Source: Rhodoligotrophos appendicifer | Lineage (GTDB): Bacteria; Pseudomonadota; Alphaproteobacteria; Rhizobiales; Im1 | NCBI RefSeq assembly: GCF_007474605.1 | Contig: NZ_VHKL01000013.1 | Coordinates: 1 to 64,000, forward strand | Length of the DNA: 64,000 bases | Direction: 5' to 3' | The notes under the pieces: generated by a model | The model's input: the letters and a program-made list of their open reading frames with translations, nothing else | Databases searched by the model: none | What the model was told of the DNA's origin: nothing | Part shown: positions 35,501 through 44,653 of the stretch, piece after piece | Numbering within the stretch: position 1 is the stretch's first letter | Layout: every line of letters starts with the position of its first letter | Position numbers and translations under genes: made by a program

Positions 35501-35930
35501 TTTCAGCGCAGCCGCGGAGAAGATGGGACGTTCTCCCGCGCTGTATCATTTGGAAATGATCAATCCTGTGAATCCCAAGGTCCGCACCGTCCAGGAAGAG
35601 GTAAATCGGGTGGTGCGAGGGCGAGCGGCAAACCAGGCCTGGATTGCTGGTATGATGCGGCATGGATACAGGGGCGCGGCAGAAATCGCGCGCGGATTAG
35701 ATGGGCTCTTCGGCTTTTCTGCCACTCTCTCCCACCGTTTCGACCGCCAGTTCGATCAAGTCTTTGAAGAGACCTTGGGAAGTGATGCAGTCAACCAGTT
35801 CTTGAGCAAGTCAAATGCTGCCGCCCATCAGGCGATGATTGAGCGCTTTGATGAAGCGATACGTCGGGGTTTGTGGCAACCTCGGCGAAATTCGGTGGTA
35901 AAGCTCCTTGAAGAGAGGAAGTCCGTTTGA
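32547..35930 (+). CDS. cobN: Cobaltochelatase subunit CobN
   Basis: An 1127-residue large subunit of the ATP-dependent aerobic cobaltochelatase, which inserts Co2+ into hydrogenobyrinic a,c-diamide with CobS and CobT. Family stretches include IHLGTHGSLEWLPGKAVALS, IYPFIVNNPGEA, NVWGSTTLRTGGEDLA and LEMINPVNPKVRTVQEEV. It is shorter than the roughly 1275-residue Pseudomonas denitrificans protein but within the family's range, and no frame break is visible. CobS and CobT are not in this window. Its stop overlaps the TTG start of cobG. Confidence 0.94.
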   Translation: MHILARETRSLDEADTVIDLDPSPADIVFLSFSDSDLGAVASAWEQSRDGLPSLQLANLKALRHPMSVDLYLEKTMRSARCVIVRLLGGVDYWPYGAAEVSGLCKSHGIALALLDGDNIDDARLNALSTLQPSALSRLRDFFRFGGQENLLAALQYAAHLGGLAPDPDQVPQQLPAAGEYQLNLAVEEGKPSAALIFYRAYLLASDLEPITTLAAALAQHFNVRVYFVTSLQQQESAAYISKVLREVRPSIILNATAFAARRTDNGSSPLDVANVPVLQVILSGSSQEMWQRSTRGLSETDLAMHVVLPELDGRLLTTAISFKAESENVPGTGFTRTIHAADPDGVNLAVRRAVGWARLSSLQPKQRRLALVLSDYPAAKGQIAHAVGLDALASAYSILNLLAENGYGIGEIGADSFSAQMIEVLTAGPPNPKLTLCEYLKLFQEFPLQLQRQVMEAWGGADEDRFFVDGAFCFRTFQVGAVTLAIQPDRGSSFDRKASYHDPEQPPRHGYIAFYLWLRAVQAVDAMIHLGTHGSLEWLPGKAVALSKECAPTALLGGLPVIYPFIVNNPGEAAVAKRRLGAVTIGHLTPPLRAADISGNALELEKLLDEYGAADGLDRRRMNLLRREILERAGSAGLLEESGVRPETPDEEALTRLDAFLCDVKDLQIRDGLHIFGQDPRPEHRSSLAATIARTSALPLELVNERLEQSAKAEQGAILAALDGRFIIPGPAGAPSRGRADVLPTGRNLYTIDPRAIPTRSAVLLAERSVKELNRRHLQDQGDWLRATVINVWGSTTLRTGGEDLALALVMLGVRPTWDHGSNRVTGFEILPMANLDGPRVDVTLRVSGMFRDVFASQMKLFDEAVMAVARLDEPSDFNPVAAVARPLAGDFFRAATHRIYGNAPGRYGVQAAEQLQRGLWESREDLAESYVESSCFAFGGNAEAVYDPVGLRERIHTADSFVHPQDHGEVDLLDSLDFAAHEGGFSAAAEKMGRSPALYHLEMINPVNPKVRTVQEEVNRVVRGRAANQAWIAGMMRHGYRGAAEIARGLDGLFGFSATLSHRFDRQFDQVFEETLGSDAVNQFLSKSNAAAHQAMIERFDEAIRRGLWQPRRNSVVKLLEERKSV

Positions 35931-37177
35931 CCAAACCCGACACGAAACGTCAGGGATGGTGCCCTACTCTATTCGAGCCGATGCCCGCAGGTGACGGACT
36001 GCTTGTGCGGCTGAAGCCATCGTGCTCCAACCTTTCTATAGAGGCTGCAATTGCCGTCGCTGAAGCCGCATCCCTCTATGGCAACGGCATCGTTGAATTG
36101 ACGAGCCGCGCAAATCTCCAATTTCGAGGCTTCAGCTCATCCACAGTGGCCGATTTTTCGGAACTCGCTGTCTCGTTAGGTTTGGGATCGGCCGATCCAC
36201 GGCGCGAGAAAATCCGCAATGTGTTGACAAGTCCTTTGGGCGGAGACGATCCCGACGCGCTCTTCAATTCTCATGTTTTGGCATCTTCGGTTGAAACGTC
36301 CATCGCATCCTACCCTGATCTTTTTGCACTGCCTCCAAAGTTCGGTTTTTTGGTGGATGGCGGAGGGGCGCTTGCCCTCTCAGGCGTTCGGGCAGATATC
36401 ATGATACGCGCCGTCGGGGATCTTATCTCTATTGAGGTTGACGGATCTTCGGAGTTTGCCACCTGTTCTGCAACTGATGCGGCTGAGGCGGCCACATCCT
36501 TGGCTCGTGCATTCGTAAGGGTGAACGCCTCTCATGATCACCCGTTTGGACGGATGAGAGACTTAGTGGGGAGCCTCGGGACGAGGGCGATCTTTGACAT
36601 AGCGGGTCTGAAACCGTGTTCACCTCGGAATGCTCGAGGCGGCTCAAATGTCTCCGTTTCCGGATTGTTGAGCTTCAATTCACCGAGATATTTGGCAGTG
36701 AGCCTCCCATACGGAGAGATTTCCGCCGACCAAATGATCGGCCTTGCAACTGCAGCACGGACTGCAGGGGCGGGCCGCTTGGGTCTCACTCCATGGCGCA
36801 GCCTCGTTTTTCCAGGAATTTCTTTGCCAGATGCAGACCATGTCAAGGCTTGGGCCGAGTCCGCTGGATTGATAACCAGACCATGCGATCCCAGGCTCCA
36901 GATCGCCGCTTGTCCTGGTAGCCCGCGATGTGCAAACGCAACGGTGAGATCAAGGGAGGATGCTGATTTCATCGCTTCGTTGGATCTTCCAGAAAGGAAC
37001 AGTGTGCACATTTCCGCATGCGGCAAAGGCTGTGCGCGTCAAACGGCGGCGGATTTTACTCTGGTCGGGAACCTTGACGGACTATATTCCCTCGTCCGCT
37101 ACGGTCGCGCGACTGACGTTCCCGAAAGTCACGGACTGAATATTGAACAAGCAGCGCAGCGGATGCGAGGAAGCTGA
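35927..37177 (+). CDS. cobG: Precorrin-3B synthase CobG
   Basis: A 416-residue oxygen-dependent monooxygenase that converts precorrin-3A to precorrin-3B, marking the aerobic pathway. It belongs to the nitrite/sulfite reductase ferredoxin-like family. Cysteines for the 4Fe-4S cluster are in AACPGSPRCANA and ISACGKGCARQ. The start is TTG, overlapping the cobN stop (TTGA), with AGAGGAAG about 6 bases upstream, inside cobN. Confidence 0.93.
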   Translation: MTKPDTKRQGWCPTLFEPMPAGDGLLVRLKPSCSNLSIEAAIAVAEAASLYGNGIVELTSRANLQFRGFSSSTVADFSELAVSLGLGSADPRREKIRNVLTSPLGGDDPDALFNSHVLASSVETSIASYPDLFALPPKFGFLVDGGGALALSGVRADIMIRAVGDLISIEVDGSSEFATCSATDAAEAATSLARAFVRVNASHDHPFGRMRDLVGSLGTRAIFDIAGLKPCSPRNARGGSNVSVSGLLSFNSPRYLAVSLPYGEISADQMIGLATAARTAGAGRLGLTPWRSLVFPGISLPDADHVKAWAESAGLITRPCDPRLQIAACPGSPRCANATVRSREDADFIASLDLPERNSVHISACGKGCARQTAADFTLVGNLDGLYSLVRYGRATDVPESHGLNIEQAAQRMRGS

Positions 37178-37181
37178 CCAT

Positions 37182-37814
37182 ATGCGGCCCGTGTACAATT
37201 ACATTCGAGATGGCGCAGAAATCTATAGGAGGTCTTTTGCGACCATTCGAGAGGAGGCTGATCTTAGTGGCTTCTCGGATGCAGAGGCCAGGGTGGCCGT
37301 ACGCATCATTCACGCTTGCGGTTTGACGGAGACAGCTCGGGACCTTGCTTTCACTCCGACTTTTTACGACGCTGCGCGTAACGCCCTTCTTGCCGGAAAA
37401 CCCATCCTTTGCGATTCCAAAATGGTCGCCCATGGAATTACTCGTTCGCGTCTACCGGCGGAAAACAAGGTTATATGCACACTTGATGACCCAAGAGTCG
37501 CGTCTCATGCGGCCAGCATCGGCAACACGCGTTCTGCAGCCGCTCTGGACCTCTGGTTGGATGTGATGGAGGGTTCTCTCGTCGCTATCGGCAACGCTCC
37601 AACGGCGCTCTTCCATTTGCTGGAAATGATCGATGCAGGTGCGCCAAAGCCGGCCGCCGTCGTCGCCATGCCGGTCGGTTTTATCGGGGCTGCGGAATCC
37701 AAGGAAGCTGTTCTGACTGATGGCCGGCTGCCCACAGTAGTGGTCAAAGGACGCAGAGGTGGAAGCGCGATGGCCGCTGCTGCGGTGAACGCACTTGCCA
37801 GCGAGTTCGAATGA
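37182..37814 (+). CDS. cobH: Precorrin-8X methylmutase CobH
   Basis: A 210-residue enzyme that moves the C-11 methyl group to C-12 to give hydrogenobyrinic acid. The catalytic His region reads LCDSKMVAHGITRSRLP, and GNAPTALFHLLEMID is conserved. I chose ATG 37182 (MRPVYNYIRDG), 4 bases after the cobG stop, with GAGGAAG upstream. The same frame opens earlier inside cobG but that stretch is not family-like. It overlaps cobI by four bases. Confidence 0.94.
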   Translation: MRPVYNYIRDGAEIYRRSFATIREEADLSGFSDAEARVAVRIIHACGLTETARDLAFTPTFYDAARNALLAGKPILCDSKMVAHGITRSRLPAENKVICTLDDPRVASHAASIGNTRSAAALDLWLDVMEGSLVAIGNAPTALFHLLEMIDAGAPKPAAVVAMPVGFIGAAESKEAVLTDGRLPTVVVKGRRGGSAMAAAAVNALASEFE

Positions 37815-38542
37815 CACTGCGGGGAAAGCTTTTCGGCGTGGGTGTCGGTCCAGGCGATCCTGAGTTGATGACTCTCAAGGCTGCGAGGGTCCTGGCAACC
37901 GCCCCTGTAACAGCGTTCTTCTCAAAACGAGGGAAGACAGGTCATGCTCGGTCGATTGCAAACGATTTCTTGAATCCCAAAACGAACGAGATTCGACTGC
38001 ACTACCCTTTTACGACAGAGATGGATCTGAAGGATCCGCGGTACCAGACCGAGATGATTAGGTTCTACGATGTCTGCGCCGAGCAGCTTGAAAGCCAACT
38101 CCTGGATGGCAAGGATGTTGCCGTTTTATGCGAGGGGGACCCGTTCTTCTATGGCTCTTTTATGTATATCTTTGACCGACTTCGCTCATCTTTTGTTGTC
38201 GAAGTTATTCCAGGTGTCACTGGTATGAGCGCATGCTGGACGCGTGCTATGCAGCCCATTACCCATGGCGACGATGTCTTGGTCGTCCTCCCCGCAACAC
38301 TTCCAGAAGAAGCACTTGTTGAGAGGCTCATCGGAGCCGACGCGGCGGTCTTCATGAAGGTCGGCAGAAATCTGGCGAAGATTCGTTCAGCATTGATACG
38401 CAGCGGCCTGCTTGATCGGGCGTTCTGTATTGAGCAAGGGTCGATGCCAAATGAGCGAATTTCAAGAATGATCGACAAGACTGATGATGACGCTGGTTAC
38501 TTCACGATCGTACTGGTCCCTGGCCGTCAGAGACAGCGATGA
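37811..38542 (+). CDS. cobI: Precorrin-2 C20-methyltransferase CobI
   Basis: A 243-residue SAM-dependent tetrapyrrole methylase. The N-terminal GVGVGPGDPELMTLKAARVL and the second substrate/SAM motif, VLCEGDPFFYGSFMYIF, are diagnostic. It follows CobA in the pathway, giving precorrin-3A for CobG. It overlaps both neighbours by ATGA. Confidence 0.95.
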   Translation: MTLRGKLFGVGVGPGDPELMTLKAARVLATAPVTAFFSKRGKTGHARSIANDFLNPKTNEIRLHYPFTTEMDLKDPRYQTEMIRFYDVCAEQLESQLLDGKDVAVLCEGDPFFYGSFMYIFDRLRSSFVVEVIPGVTGMSACWTRAMQPITHGDDVLVVLPATLPEEALVERLIGADAAVFMKVGRNLAKIRSALIRSGLLDRAFCIEQGSMPNERISRMIDKTDDDAGYFTIVLVPGRQRQR

Positions 38543-39303
38543 CAGGAAAGCTTACCATCATAGGCCTCGGGCCAGGAGCTCCGGAACTTGTGACTCCTGC
38601 TGCGGCCTCTGCTCTGGCGGAAGCAACAGACATTGTGGGATATGGTCCTTATGTTGACCGGGTGCCCTTTAGAGAGGGTCAGCGCCGCCACTCTTCGGAC
38701 AACCGAGAGGAACTGAACAGGTCACGGCATGCACTACAAATGACCTCGCAGGGGCGGAAAGTGGCGGTGGTCTCTTCTGGCGATGCCGGCGTTTTTGCTA
38801 TGGCGGCTGCTATATTTGAGGCGGTTGACCTCGGCGACCGCGCCTGGCGCGATCTTGAAATCGAAGTGGTGCCCGGGGTCTCTGCAATGTTTGCTGTCGC
38901 CTCTGCAGTTGGCGCTCCCTTGGGGCATGATTTCTGCGCGATCTCGCTCTCAAACAATTTAAAGCCCTGGAGTGTCATTCTGGATCGCCTTCACGCTGCG
39001 GCAAAGGCGGATTTCGTGATATCCTTGTACAATGCGGCCTCGAAGGCTCGACCCGATCATTTAGCCCAGGCATTTGATGTTTTTCGCAAATATCGAACTG
39101 GGGACACACCAGTTATATTTGCCTCGGCGGTGAGTCATCCCGACCAAAAGATCGACGTCGTATCGCTCAAAGACGCCGATCCATCACGGGCTGATATGCG
39201 CACCCTTGTTATGATCGGATCGAGCATGACCAGCATCATTTCCAGGCCGGAGAAAGCATCGTGGGTCTATACGCCACGGTTCCGCAAAATGGATTTGGCG
39301 TGA
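38539..39303 (+). CDS. cobJ: Precorrin-3B C17-methyltransferase CobJ
   Basis: A 254-residue tetrapyrrole methylase that methylates C-17 and contracts the ring to precorrin-4. It has GLGPGAPELVTPAAASAL, then DIVGYGPYVDRVP and VVSSGDAGVFAMAAAIFE. Its 3' end overlaps the convergent cobK by 37 bases, so it ends the first half of the plus-strand cob operon. Confidence 0.95.
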   Translation: MTGKLTIIGLGPGAPELVTPAAASALAEATDIVGYGPYVDRVPFREGQRRHSSDNREELNRSRHALQMTSQGRKVAVVSSGDAGVFAMAAAIFEAVDLGDRAWRDLEIEVVPGVSAMFAVASAVGAPLGHDFCAISLSNNLKPWSVILDRLHAAAKADFVISLYNAASKARPDHLAQAFDVFRKYRTGDTPVIFASAVSHPDQKIDVVSLKDADPSRADMRTLVMIGSSMTSIISRPEKASWVYTPRFRKMDLA

Positions 39304-40034
39304 ATCAGCAGAGCTTCATGGGCTTCCTGGGCCGAATGGAAGCAAGCATCACCATGCGGTTTTGGCGGCCTTTGCACCATAATGACAGGCAATCCGAGCG
39401 TCCGGGCCGCTACGATTTTGGCCTGCGTCGCTGCTGCTCCGGAGTTCTTGGCAATGATGATATCGACGCGATTAGAAACCATGAGGTTGAGCTCGCTTTC
39501 GGCATCGAAGGGACCTCGCGCTGTAATCGTCACATTCAGCGGTGGCAGCCTCGCCAGTGGAACGGGATCGATCGTTCTAATGATATAGATGTGCTGCGGT
39601 GCCAGTTTGGAGATCTCCACCTCCTTTTTGCCTACAGGCATGAACACTCGCCTCGGATTGAATCCGAGGCCCCTGATGGCATCGGCCAAAGTGGGCACCA
39701 TTGTCCAACGGTCACCCACCCCAGCGGTCCATTCGCTCCTGACGATGTTGATCAAATGAACACCACAGCTGTCCGCTGCGATCTTGGCAGCCATGGAAAT
39801 ATTAGTAGCGAATGGATGAGTGGCATCGACCAGGACGTCGATTTTCCGATCCATGAGGAACATGGCCAAGCCCCCCTCTTCGCTAAACCCACCGATGCGC
39901 ATATCAATGGGATGAGAGGCGGGTTTATTGGTTACGCCGGCCAGGGAAAGGGTCGCCTCGAAGCGGGAATCCCCTGCAATCATCCTCGCAAAGGCAGAGG
40001 CCTCAGTTGTTCCTCCCAGAATGAGAACCTTCAT
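39267..40034 (-). CDS. cobK: Precorrin-6A reductase CobK
   Basis: A 255-residue NADPH-dependent reductase of precorrin-6A to 6B, with the Rossmann start KVLILGGTTEASAFARM and DATHPFATNISMAA. I chose ATG 40034; a GTG two codons upstream (40040) is also possible. It is the only pathway gene turned against the surrounding cobJ and cobL. Its promoter must share the 104-base gap with that of cobL. Confidence 0.93.
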   Translation of the reverse strand: MKVLILGGTTEASAFARMIAGDSRFEATLSLAGVTNKPASHPIDMRIGGFSEEGGLAMFLMDRKIDVLVDATHPFATNISMAAKIAADSCGVHLINIVRSEWTAGVGDRWTMVPTLADAIRGLGFNPRRVFMPVGKKEVEISKLAPQHIYIIRTIDPVPLARLPPLNVTITARGPFDAESELNLMVSNRVDIIIAKNSGAAATQAKIVAARTLGLPVIMVQRPPKPHGDACFHSAQEAHEALLIHAKSILRNRGV

Positions 40035-40138
40035 CGGCACCAGGATCGATCCGTTTAAATTTGCCCGAGGAAACGCCGAAAGACAGACAGCTGTCGGAGA
40101 CAGGCTACCATTCAGTACACCAAGACGAGTCCTTTTGA

Positions 40139-41347
40139 ATGTCCGCGGAATGGCTACATATCATTGGAATAGGCGAAGATGGGGAAGCTGGTCTGTCCCG
40201 CTTCTCATCCGCGCTCGTCCAAACAGCCAAGCTCGTCGTGGGAGGCCAACGCCACCTTGAGATGGTTGGACATCTCATTACCGGTGAGCGAGCGTCTTGG
40301 GCCAGCCCTCTCGACAGTACTTTTCCTCTGATACTAGGGTACAGAGGCGAAAACGTCGTCATATTGGCCTCGGGAGACCCATTCCTTTATGGGGTCGGCT
40401 CATCATTGGCGGCGATAGTTCCGGGTGATGAAATCCGCTCATACCCGGCGGTCTCATCATATTCGCTGGCGTGCTCGCGGATGCTTTGGACGCAGCACGA
40501 GACCTCGCTTTTATCCCTGTGTGGTAGACCACTGGAGACACTAGCTCCGCTTCTGCACCATGGGCATCGAATTGTCGCCCTTTCCGCCGATGACACCACT
40601 CCGGGCAAGCTAGCGGTCTTCTTGACCGCCCGTGGCTATGGACTGTCTTGCCTGCACGTGATGGAACGACTGGGGAGCGAGGCCGAGAGGCGAAGAACGG
40701 TCCGAGCAGTGGATTACGACTTGTGGGACGTAGCGAAACTGAACCTCGTGGGGATCGAGGTAGTGGCTGGTCCTGACGCCTCGATTATTCCGCTGACCCA
40801 CGGTCTTCAGGATGATTTTTTCGAACACGACGGACAAATGACCAAACAGGAAGTGAGAGCAGTTACTCTTGCAAGTTTGGCGCCGCGGGCCGGGGAAATG
40901 CTCTGGGATATCGGTTGTGGCTCGGGATCGGTCGCCATCGAATGGCTCCTTCGACACCCTCTCAATCGTGCGATAGGGATCGAAAGAAGAGCCGACAGAG
41001 CAAGAAGGGCAGAATCCAACGCCAGAGAATTGGGTGCAACACGGCTGCAGGTCATGGTCGGTTCGACTAACGATGTCATGACTGATCTTCCTCAACCCAA
41101 TGCAATATTTATTGGCGGTGGAATGGATGAGAAACTCGTTGATCTCTGCTGGGACGCCCTACTGCCGCAGGGGCGGCTGGTGATTAACAGCGTCAGCATG
41201 GAGACCGATATGCTACTTGGACAGGCATTTAAGCGGTTGGGAGGAAAACTGACCAGGATCTCTATTGATCGGCTAGATGAGATTGGCAACCGCCACGCGT
41301 TCCGCCCGATGATGACAGTGACTCATTGGCGAGTTGCAAAACCATGA
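40139..41347 (+). CDS. cobL: Precorrin-6Y C5,15-methyltransferase (decarboxylating) CobL
   Basis: A 402-residue fusion of a CbiE-like tetrapyrrole methylase (N-terminal half: HIIGIGEDGEAGL, VILASGDPFLYGVG) and a CbiT-like class I methyltransferase (MLWDIGCGSGSVAIEW near residue 258, NAIFIGGGM). It methylates C-5 and C-15 and decarboxylates the acetate on ring C. The ATG lies 98 bases from the divergent cobK ORF (104 from the chosen cobK start), and its stop overlaps cobE as ATGA. Confidence 0.95.
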   Translation: MSAEWLHIIGIGEDGEAGLSRFSSALVQTAKLVVGGQRHLEMVGHLITGERASWASPLDSTFPLILGYRGENVVILASGDPFLYGVGSSLAAIVPGDEIRSYPAVSSYSLACSRMLWTQHETSLLSLCGRPLETLAPLLHHGHRIVALSADDTTPGKLAVFLTARGYGLSCLHVMERLGSEAERRRTVRAVDYDLWDVAKLNLVGIEVVAGPDASIIPLTHGLQDDFFEHDGQMTKQEVRAVTLASLAPRAGEMLWDIGCGSGSVAIEWLLRHPLNRAIGIERRADRARRAESNARELGATRLQVMVGSTNDVMTDLPQPNAIFIGGGMDEKLVDLCWDALLPQGRLVINSVSMETDMLLGQAFKRLGGKLTRISIDRLDEIGNRHAFRPMMTVTHWRVAKP

Positions 41348-41724
41348 TCTTCGCGGGCATTGGATGGCGGGCAGTGACCTCCAAAGAAGACGTGATTAAT
41401 ACAATCGAGCGCGCGGTAGAGCTTTCGGCTGAGGGAGTTTCGATTTCTGCGATCGCGATCCCGAAGTTCAAAGGGTCTCAGCCCTTCATTCTCGAAGTTG
41501 CCGAACATTTTGGCGTGCCGCTGATTTCAGTCGATGAAGAAGCTATGAAAACTGCACAGACTCGATGTGCGACGCTTTCGGTTCACGGCCTCCTTAAGAC
41601 CGGGTTCGCGTCAGTTGCAGAAGGGGCCGCCTTGGGCGCTGCCGGCAGAGACTCGGAACTCTTAGTTCCCAAGATTACGGGAAAGAATGCCACCTGCGCC
41701 TTGGCAAGGAGGCATGAACGGTGA
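41344..41724 (+). CDS. cobE: CobE / CbiG C-terminal-like cobalamin biosynthesis protein
   Basis: A 126-residue protein with the CbiG-C fold: [20 protein letters not shown] at the start, [19 protein letters not shown] in the middle, and [12 protein letters not shown]. It is required for cobalamin synthesis in Pseudomonas denitrificans, although its exact role is unsettled; corrinoid binding or carrier function is discussed. I chose ATG 41344, overlapping the cobL stop. The cobM GTG overlaps its own stop. Confidence 0.88.
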   Translation: MIFAGIGWRAVTSKEDVINTIERAVELSAEGVSISAIAIPKFKGSQPFILEVAEHFGVPLISVDEEAMKTAQTRCATLSVHGLLKTGFASVAEGAALGAAGRDSELLVPKITGKNATCALARRHER

Positions 41725-42482
41725 CTGTACATTTTATCGGAGCAGGACCAGGAGCCCCCGACCTGATCACGCTTCGGGGCCGCGATCTGGTTTCGAAATG
41801 TCCAGTCTGCTTGTACGCCGGGTCTCTGGTCCATCGGGATATCTTGAAGTTTTGTCCACCGGACGCCCGCGTGGTTGACACGGCACCCATGAGCCTTGCC
41901 GAGATCACAGAAGAATTTCGACTGGCCGACAGCCTTGGCCTCGATGTGTCGCGGCTGCATTCCGGCGATGTCTCCATCTGGAGTGCAATGGGGGAGCAAC
42001 TGCGATGTCTTGATAACCTCGGCATTGACTACACCGTAACCCCAGGCGTTCCGTCCTTCGCTGCGGCCGCCGCTGTTCTTAAGAGTGAACTGACCCTCCC
42101 AGAAGTTTCGCAGTCGCTTGTGCTTACCCGGGTCGCAGGCCGCGCCTCCGGAATGCCAAAGGGCGAGAACTTGGCGGCATTTGCAGCGACTGGCGCCGTT
42201 TTGGCCTTGCATCTGTCTATTCATGTGCTGCATGAGGTGGTCTCGGAGTTGCTCCCCCACTATGGTTTGGACTGCCCCATTGCCATAGTTTATCGGGCGT
42301 CCTGGCCGGACGAACAGATCACCCGAGGCACCCTGGGGAGCATCTGCAGCATGATGAGCGAAAAAGCCCCAGAACGTACTGCGATAATCCTTGTTGGTCG
42401 GACGCTTGGTCATGCGACTTTTCCTAACAGTTCACTTTATGATGAGACCTACCAACGGAGATTTAGGGGACGCGCATCGTGA
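41721..42482 (+). CDS. cobM: Precorrin-4 C11-methyltransferase CobM
   Basis: A 253-residue tetrapyrrole methylase: [49 protein letters not shown]. It makes precorrin-5. The start is GTG at 41721, overlapping the cobE stop (GTGA). A 51-base gap follows before cobA, the longest within this half of the operon. Confidence 0.95.
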   Translation: MTVHFIGAGPGAPDLITLRGRDLVSKCPVCLYAGSLVHRDILKFCPPDARVVDTAPMSLAEITEEFRLADSLGLDVSRLHSGDVSIWSAMGEQLRCLDNLGIDYTVTPGVPSFAAAAAVLKSELTLPEVSQSLVLTRVAGRASGMPKGENLAAFAATGAVLALHLSIHVLHEVVSELLPHYGLDCPIAIVYRASWPDEQITRGTLGSICSMMSEKAPERTAIILVGRTLGHATFPNSSLYDETYQRRFRGRAS

Positions 42483-42533
42483 GAATGGCATGGGTGATCT
42501 TGCCATTATTTCCTGGTTATCGAGGCTTGCGCG

Positions 42534-43340
42534 GTGAATAACCTTGCTCTGGATCGACTGCTTGGGACGATGCCCTGTTTCCGGCCGGGTTCTGTTTGGC
42601 TCGCCGGAGCAGGACCTGGCGATCCTGGGCACCTGACTTTAAACGTTTTATCGGCACTGTCTCAGGCCGACGTTATTGTCTATGACGCTTTGGTCGACGC
42701 TCGCGTCTTGGAGATGGCAAACCCATCGGCTGAGCGCGTGTTTGCAGGCAAGCGGGGCGGTAAGCCTTCATTCCCTCAGGAAGATATCAGCGAGGGGCTG
42801 ATTAGCCTCGCGCGCGCCAATCGTCGTGTTCTACGTCTCAAGGGGGGTGATCCATTTGTTTTCGGTCGTGGTGGCGAAGAAGCATTGGCCCTGATTGAAG
42901 CTGGAATTCCATTCAGAGTACTGCCCGGAATAACCTCAGGCTTGGGAGGGCTCGCCGTGGCGTCTATTCCTGCCACGATGCGCGGCATCAATCAGGCGAT
43001 CATCTTGGCCACCGGTCACAGTGCTGATGATCATACCGAGCTGGATTGGCTGACGTTAGCGAAACTCGCCATTCCGGTGGTGCTCTATATGGCGGTGCGG
43101 ACGTTACCTCACATAACATCCCAGTTGATGTTAGGAGGTTTGAGCGCCGCGACACCTGTCGCTGTCATCGAAAACGCCACCCTGGCCGACGAGAGGATCC
43201 TCGTTTCGAACCTGAAGGACGTCTGTGCCGATGTCGAACGTCAAGACGTTGGTCCACCTGCACTTATAGTCATAGGTGGGATCGTTTCCTTGAGGGCAGC
43301 ACTCACATCTGCAATTCGTGAATTCGAGCAGGCAGTATGA
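42534..43340 (+). CDS. cobA: Uroporphyrinogen-III C-methyltransferase CobA (SUMT)
   Basis: A 268-residue methylase making precorrin-2, the entry step of the corrin branch (and of siroheme). Motifs: VWLAGAGPGDPGHLTLNVL, YDALVDARVLEMA, LKGGDPFVFGRGGEEAL. It lacks the CysG oxidase/ferrochelatase part, as usual for CobA. The start is GTG at 42534, and it overlaps cobB by four bases. Confidence 0.95.
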   Translation: MNNLALDRLLGTMPCFRPGSVWLAGAGPGDPGHLTLNVLSALSQADVIVYDALVDARVLEMANPSAERVFAGKRGGKPSFPQEDISEGLISLARANRRVLRLKGGDPFVFGRGGEEALALIEAGIPFRVLPGITSGLGGLAVASIPATMRGINQAIILATGHSADDHTELDWLTLAKLAIPVVLYMAVRTLPHITSQLMLGGLSAATPVAVIENATLADERILVSNLKDVCADVERQDVGPPALIVIGGIVSLRAALTSAIREFEQAV

Positions 43341-44653
43341 GTGCGTCTGGTCTTATGATCGCGGCACCCCGCTCAAGTTCTGGGAAAACCACGATAACGA
43401 TTGCTCTGCTAGCCGCGTTGAAGGCGCGGGGACTTCGCATGAAGTCAGCAAAGACAGGGCCAGACTATATCGATCCTGCATTCCACACGGCTGCAACTGG
43501 TCAAACCACATTCAACCTTGACAGCTGGGCGATGCCTCCCCCCTTGCTGGACAACTTGATGTGCGAGACCGCGGAGAACGCTGACCTCTTTCTCGTTGAA
43601 GCGGCAATGGGGCTCTTTGACCGGATTGAGGCTCCCCCCGGAAGAAGCGGTGCCCCGGCCGACGTCGCTGCAAGATTTGGATTGCCCGTTATTCTTGTCC
43701 TTGATGTGAGCGGCCAAGCTCAGTCGGCTGCCGCCGTTGCCAAGGGGTTTAGTCTTTACAACCCGTCAGTGACCATATGTGGAGTGATCGCGAATCGGGT
43801 GGGCAGTGAACGTCATCTGCGGATGGTAAGGAATTCAATCGAGGCGATCGGGATTCCCTTCCTCGGGGCAATTCCACGCATGGCTGATATTGCAATTCCT
43901 GAACGGCACCTCGGGCTGGTGCAAATTTTCGAGCATCCGTCTGCAGCAGCGTTTCTTGAAAGGCTAAGGGAACTTGCGGAGCAACACCTCGATTTGGAGA
44001 AAATTGTGTCTTCTGCGACCTTGCCTCAGCAACACAGCAAAGCTGAGGGCATTGCCATGTCTCCCCCTGGACAGAGAATAGCCTTGGCAAGAGATGCAGC
44101 ATTTTCCTTCACCTACGCGCATCTTTTGGAGGGTTGGCGCTCAGCAGGCGCAGAAATAGTATTTTTCTCGCCTTTGGCGGACGAACCCCCGCCGAATCAG
44201 TGTGACGCTTGTTGGCTGCCCGGGGGCTATCCCGAACTCCACGCGCAAGCTATTGCTGGGGCTGAAACCTTCAAGTCAGGGCTAAGGGAATTTGCAGAGA
44301 CTCGGCCGGTACATGGTGAGTGTGGCGGATACATGGTTCTAGGCCAGGTGCTGATCAATTCCGACAATAACTCATACGAGATGGCGGGCTTACTCAGTCA
44401 CGAAACCACTTTCGCGAAAAAGAAACTCCACCTGGGGTACCGAAGGGCGAAGCTGATCGACCAGTCATGGATGGGGGGAAAGACTTCCGTTATTCGCGGC
44501 CACGAATTTCATTATGCCTCCATTTTGAGCGAAGGATGTGATGCCCCTCTTGTGGAGGTGGTTGACGGAGAAGGCCGCCCCCTAGGTAAGGCGGGTCATA
44601 TGCGGGGGCACGTTTCGGGTACATTCTTTCATGCCATAGCTGTGGACAATTAG
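43337..44653 (+). CDS. cobB: Hydrogenobyrinic acid a,c-diamide synthase CobB
   Basis: A 438-residue glutamine-dependent amidotransferase acting on the a and c carboxylates before cobalt insertion. The ATPase domain opens MIAAPRSSSGKTTITIALL, then KTGPDYIDPAFH. The GATase domain has the nucleophile Cys in VHGECGGYMVLG and a His near HEFHYAS. It is the last cob gene, converging on hpnA with a 4-base overlap. Confidence 0.95.
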   Translation: MSASGLMIAAPRSSSGKTTITIALLAALKARGLRMKSAKTGPDYIDPAFHTAATGQTTFNLDSWAMPPPLLDNLMCETAENADLFLVEAAMGLFDRIEAPPGRSGAPADVAARFGLPVILVLDVSGQAQSAAAVAKGFSLYNPSVTICGVIANRVGSERHLRMVRNSIEAIGIPFLGAIPRMADIAIPERHLGLVQIFEHPSAAAFLERLRELAEQHLDLEKIVSSATLPQQHSKAEGIAMSPPGQRIALARDAAFSFTYAHLLEGWRSAGAEIVFFSPLADEPPPNQCDACWLPGGYPELHAQAIAGAETFKSGLREFAETRPVHGECGGYMVLGQVLINSDNNSYEMAGLLSHETTFAKKKLHLGYRRAKLIDQSWMGGKTSVIRGHEFHYASILSEGCDAPLVEVVDGEGRPLGKAGHMRGHVSGTFFHAIAVDN

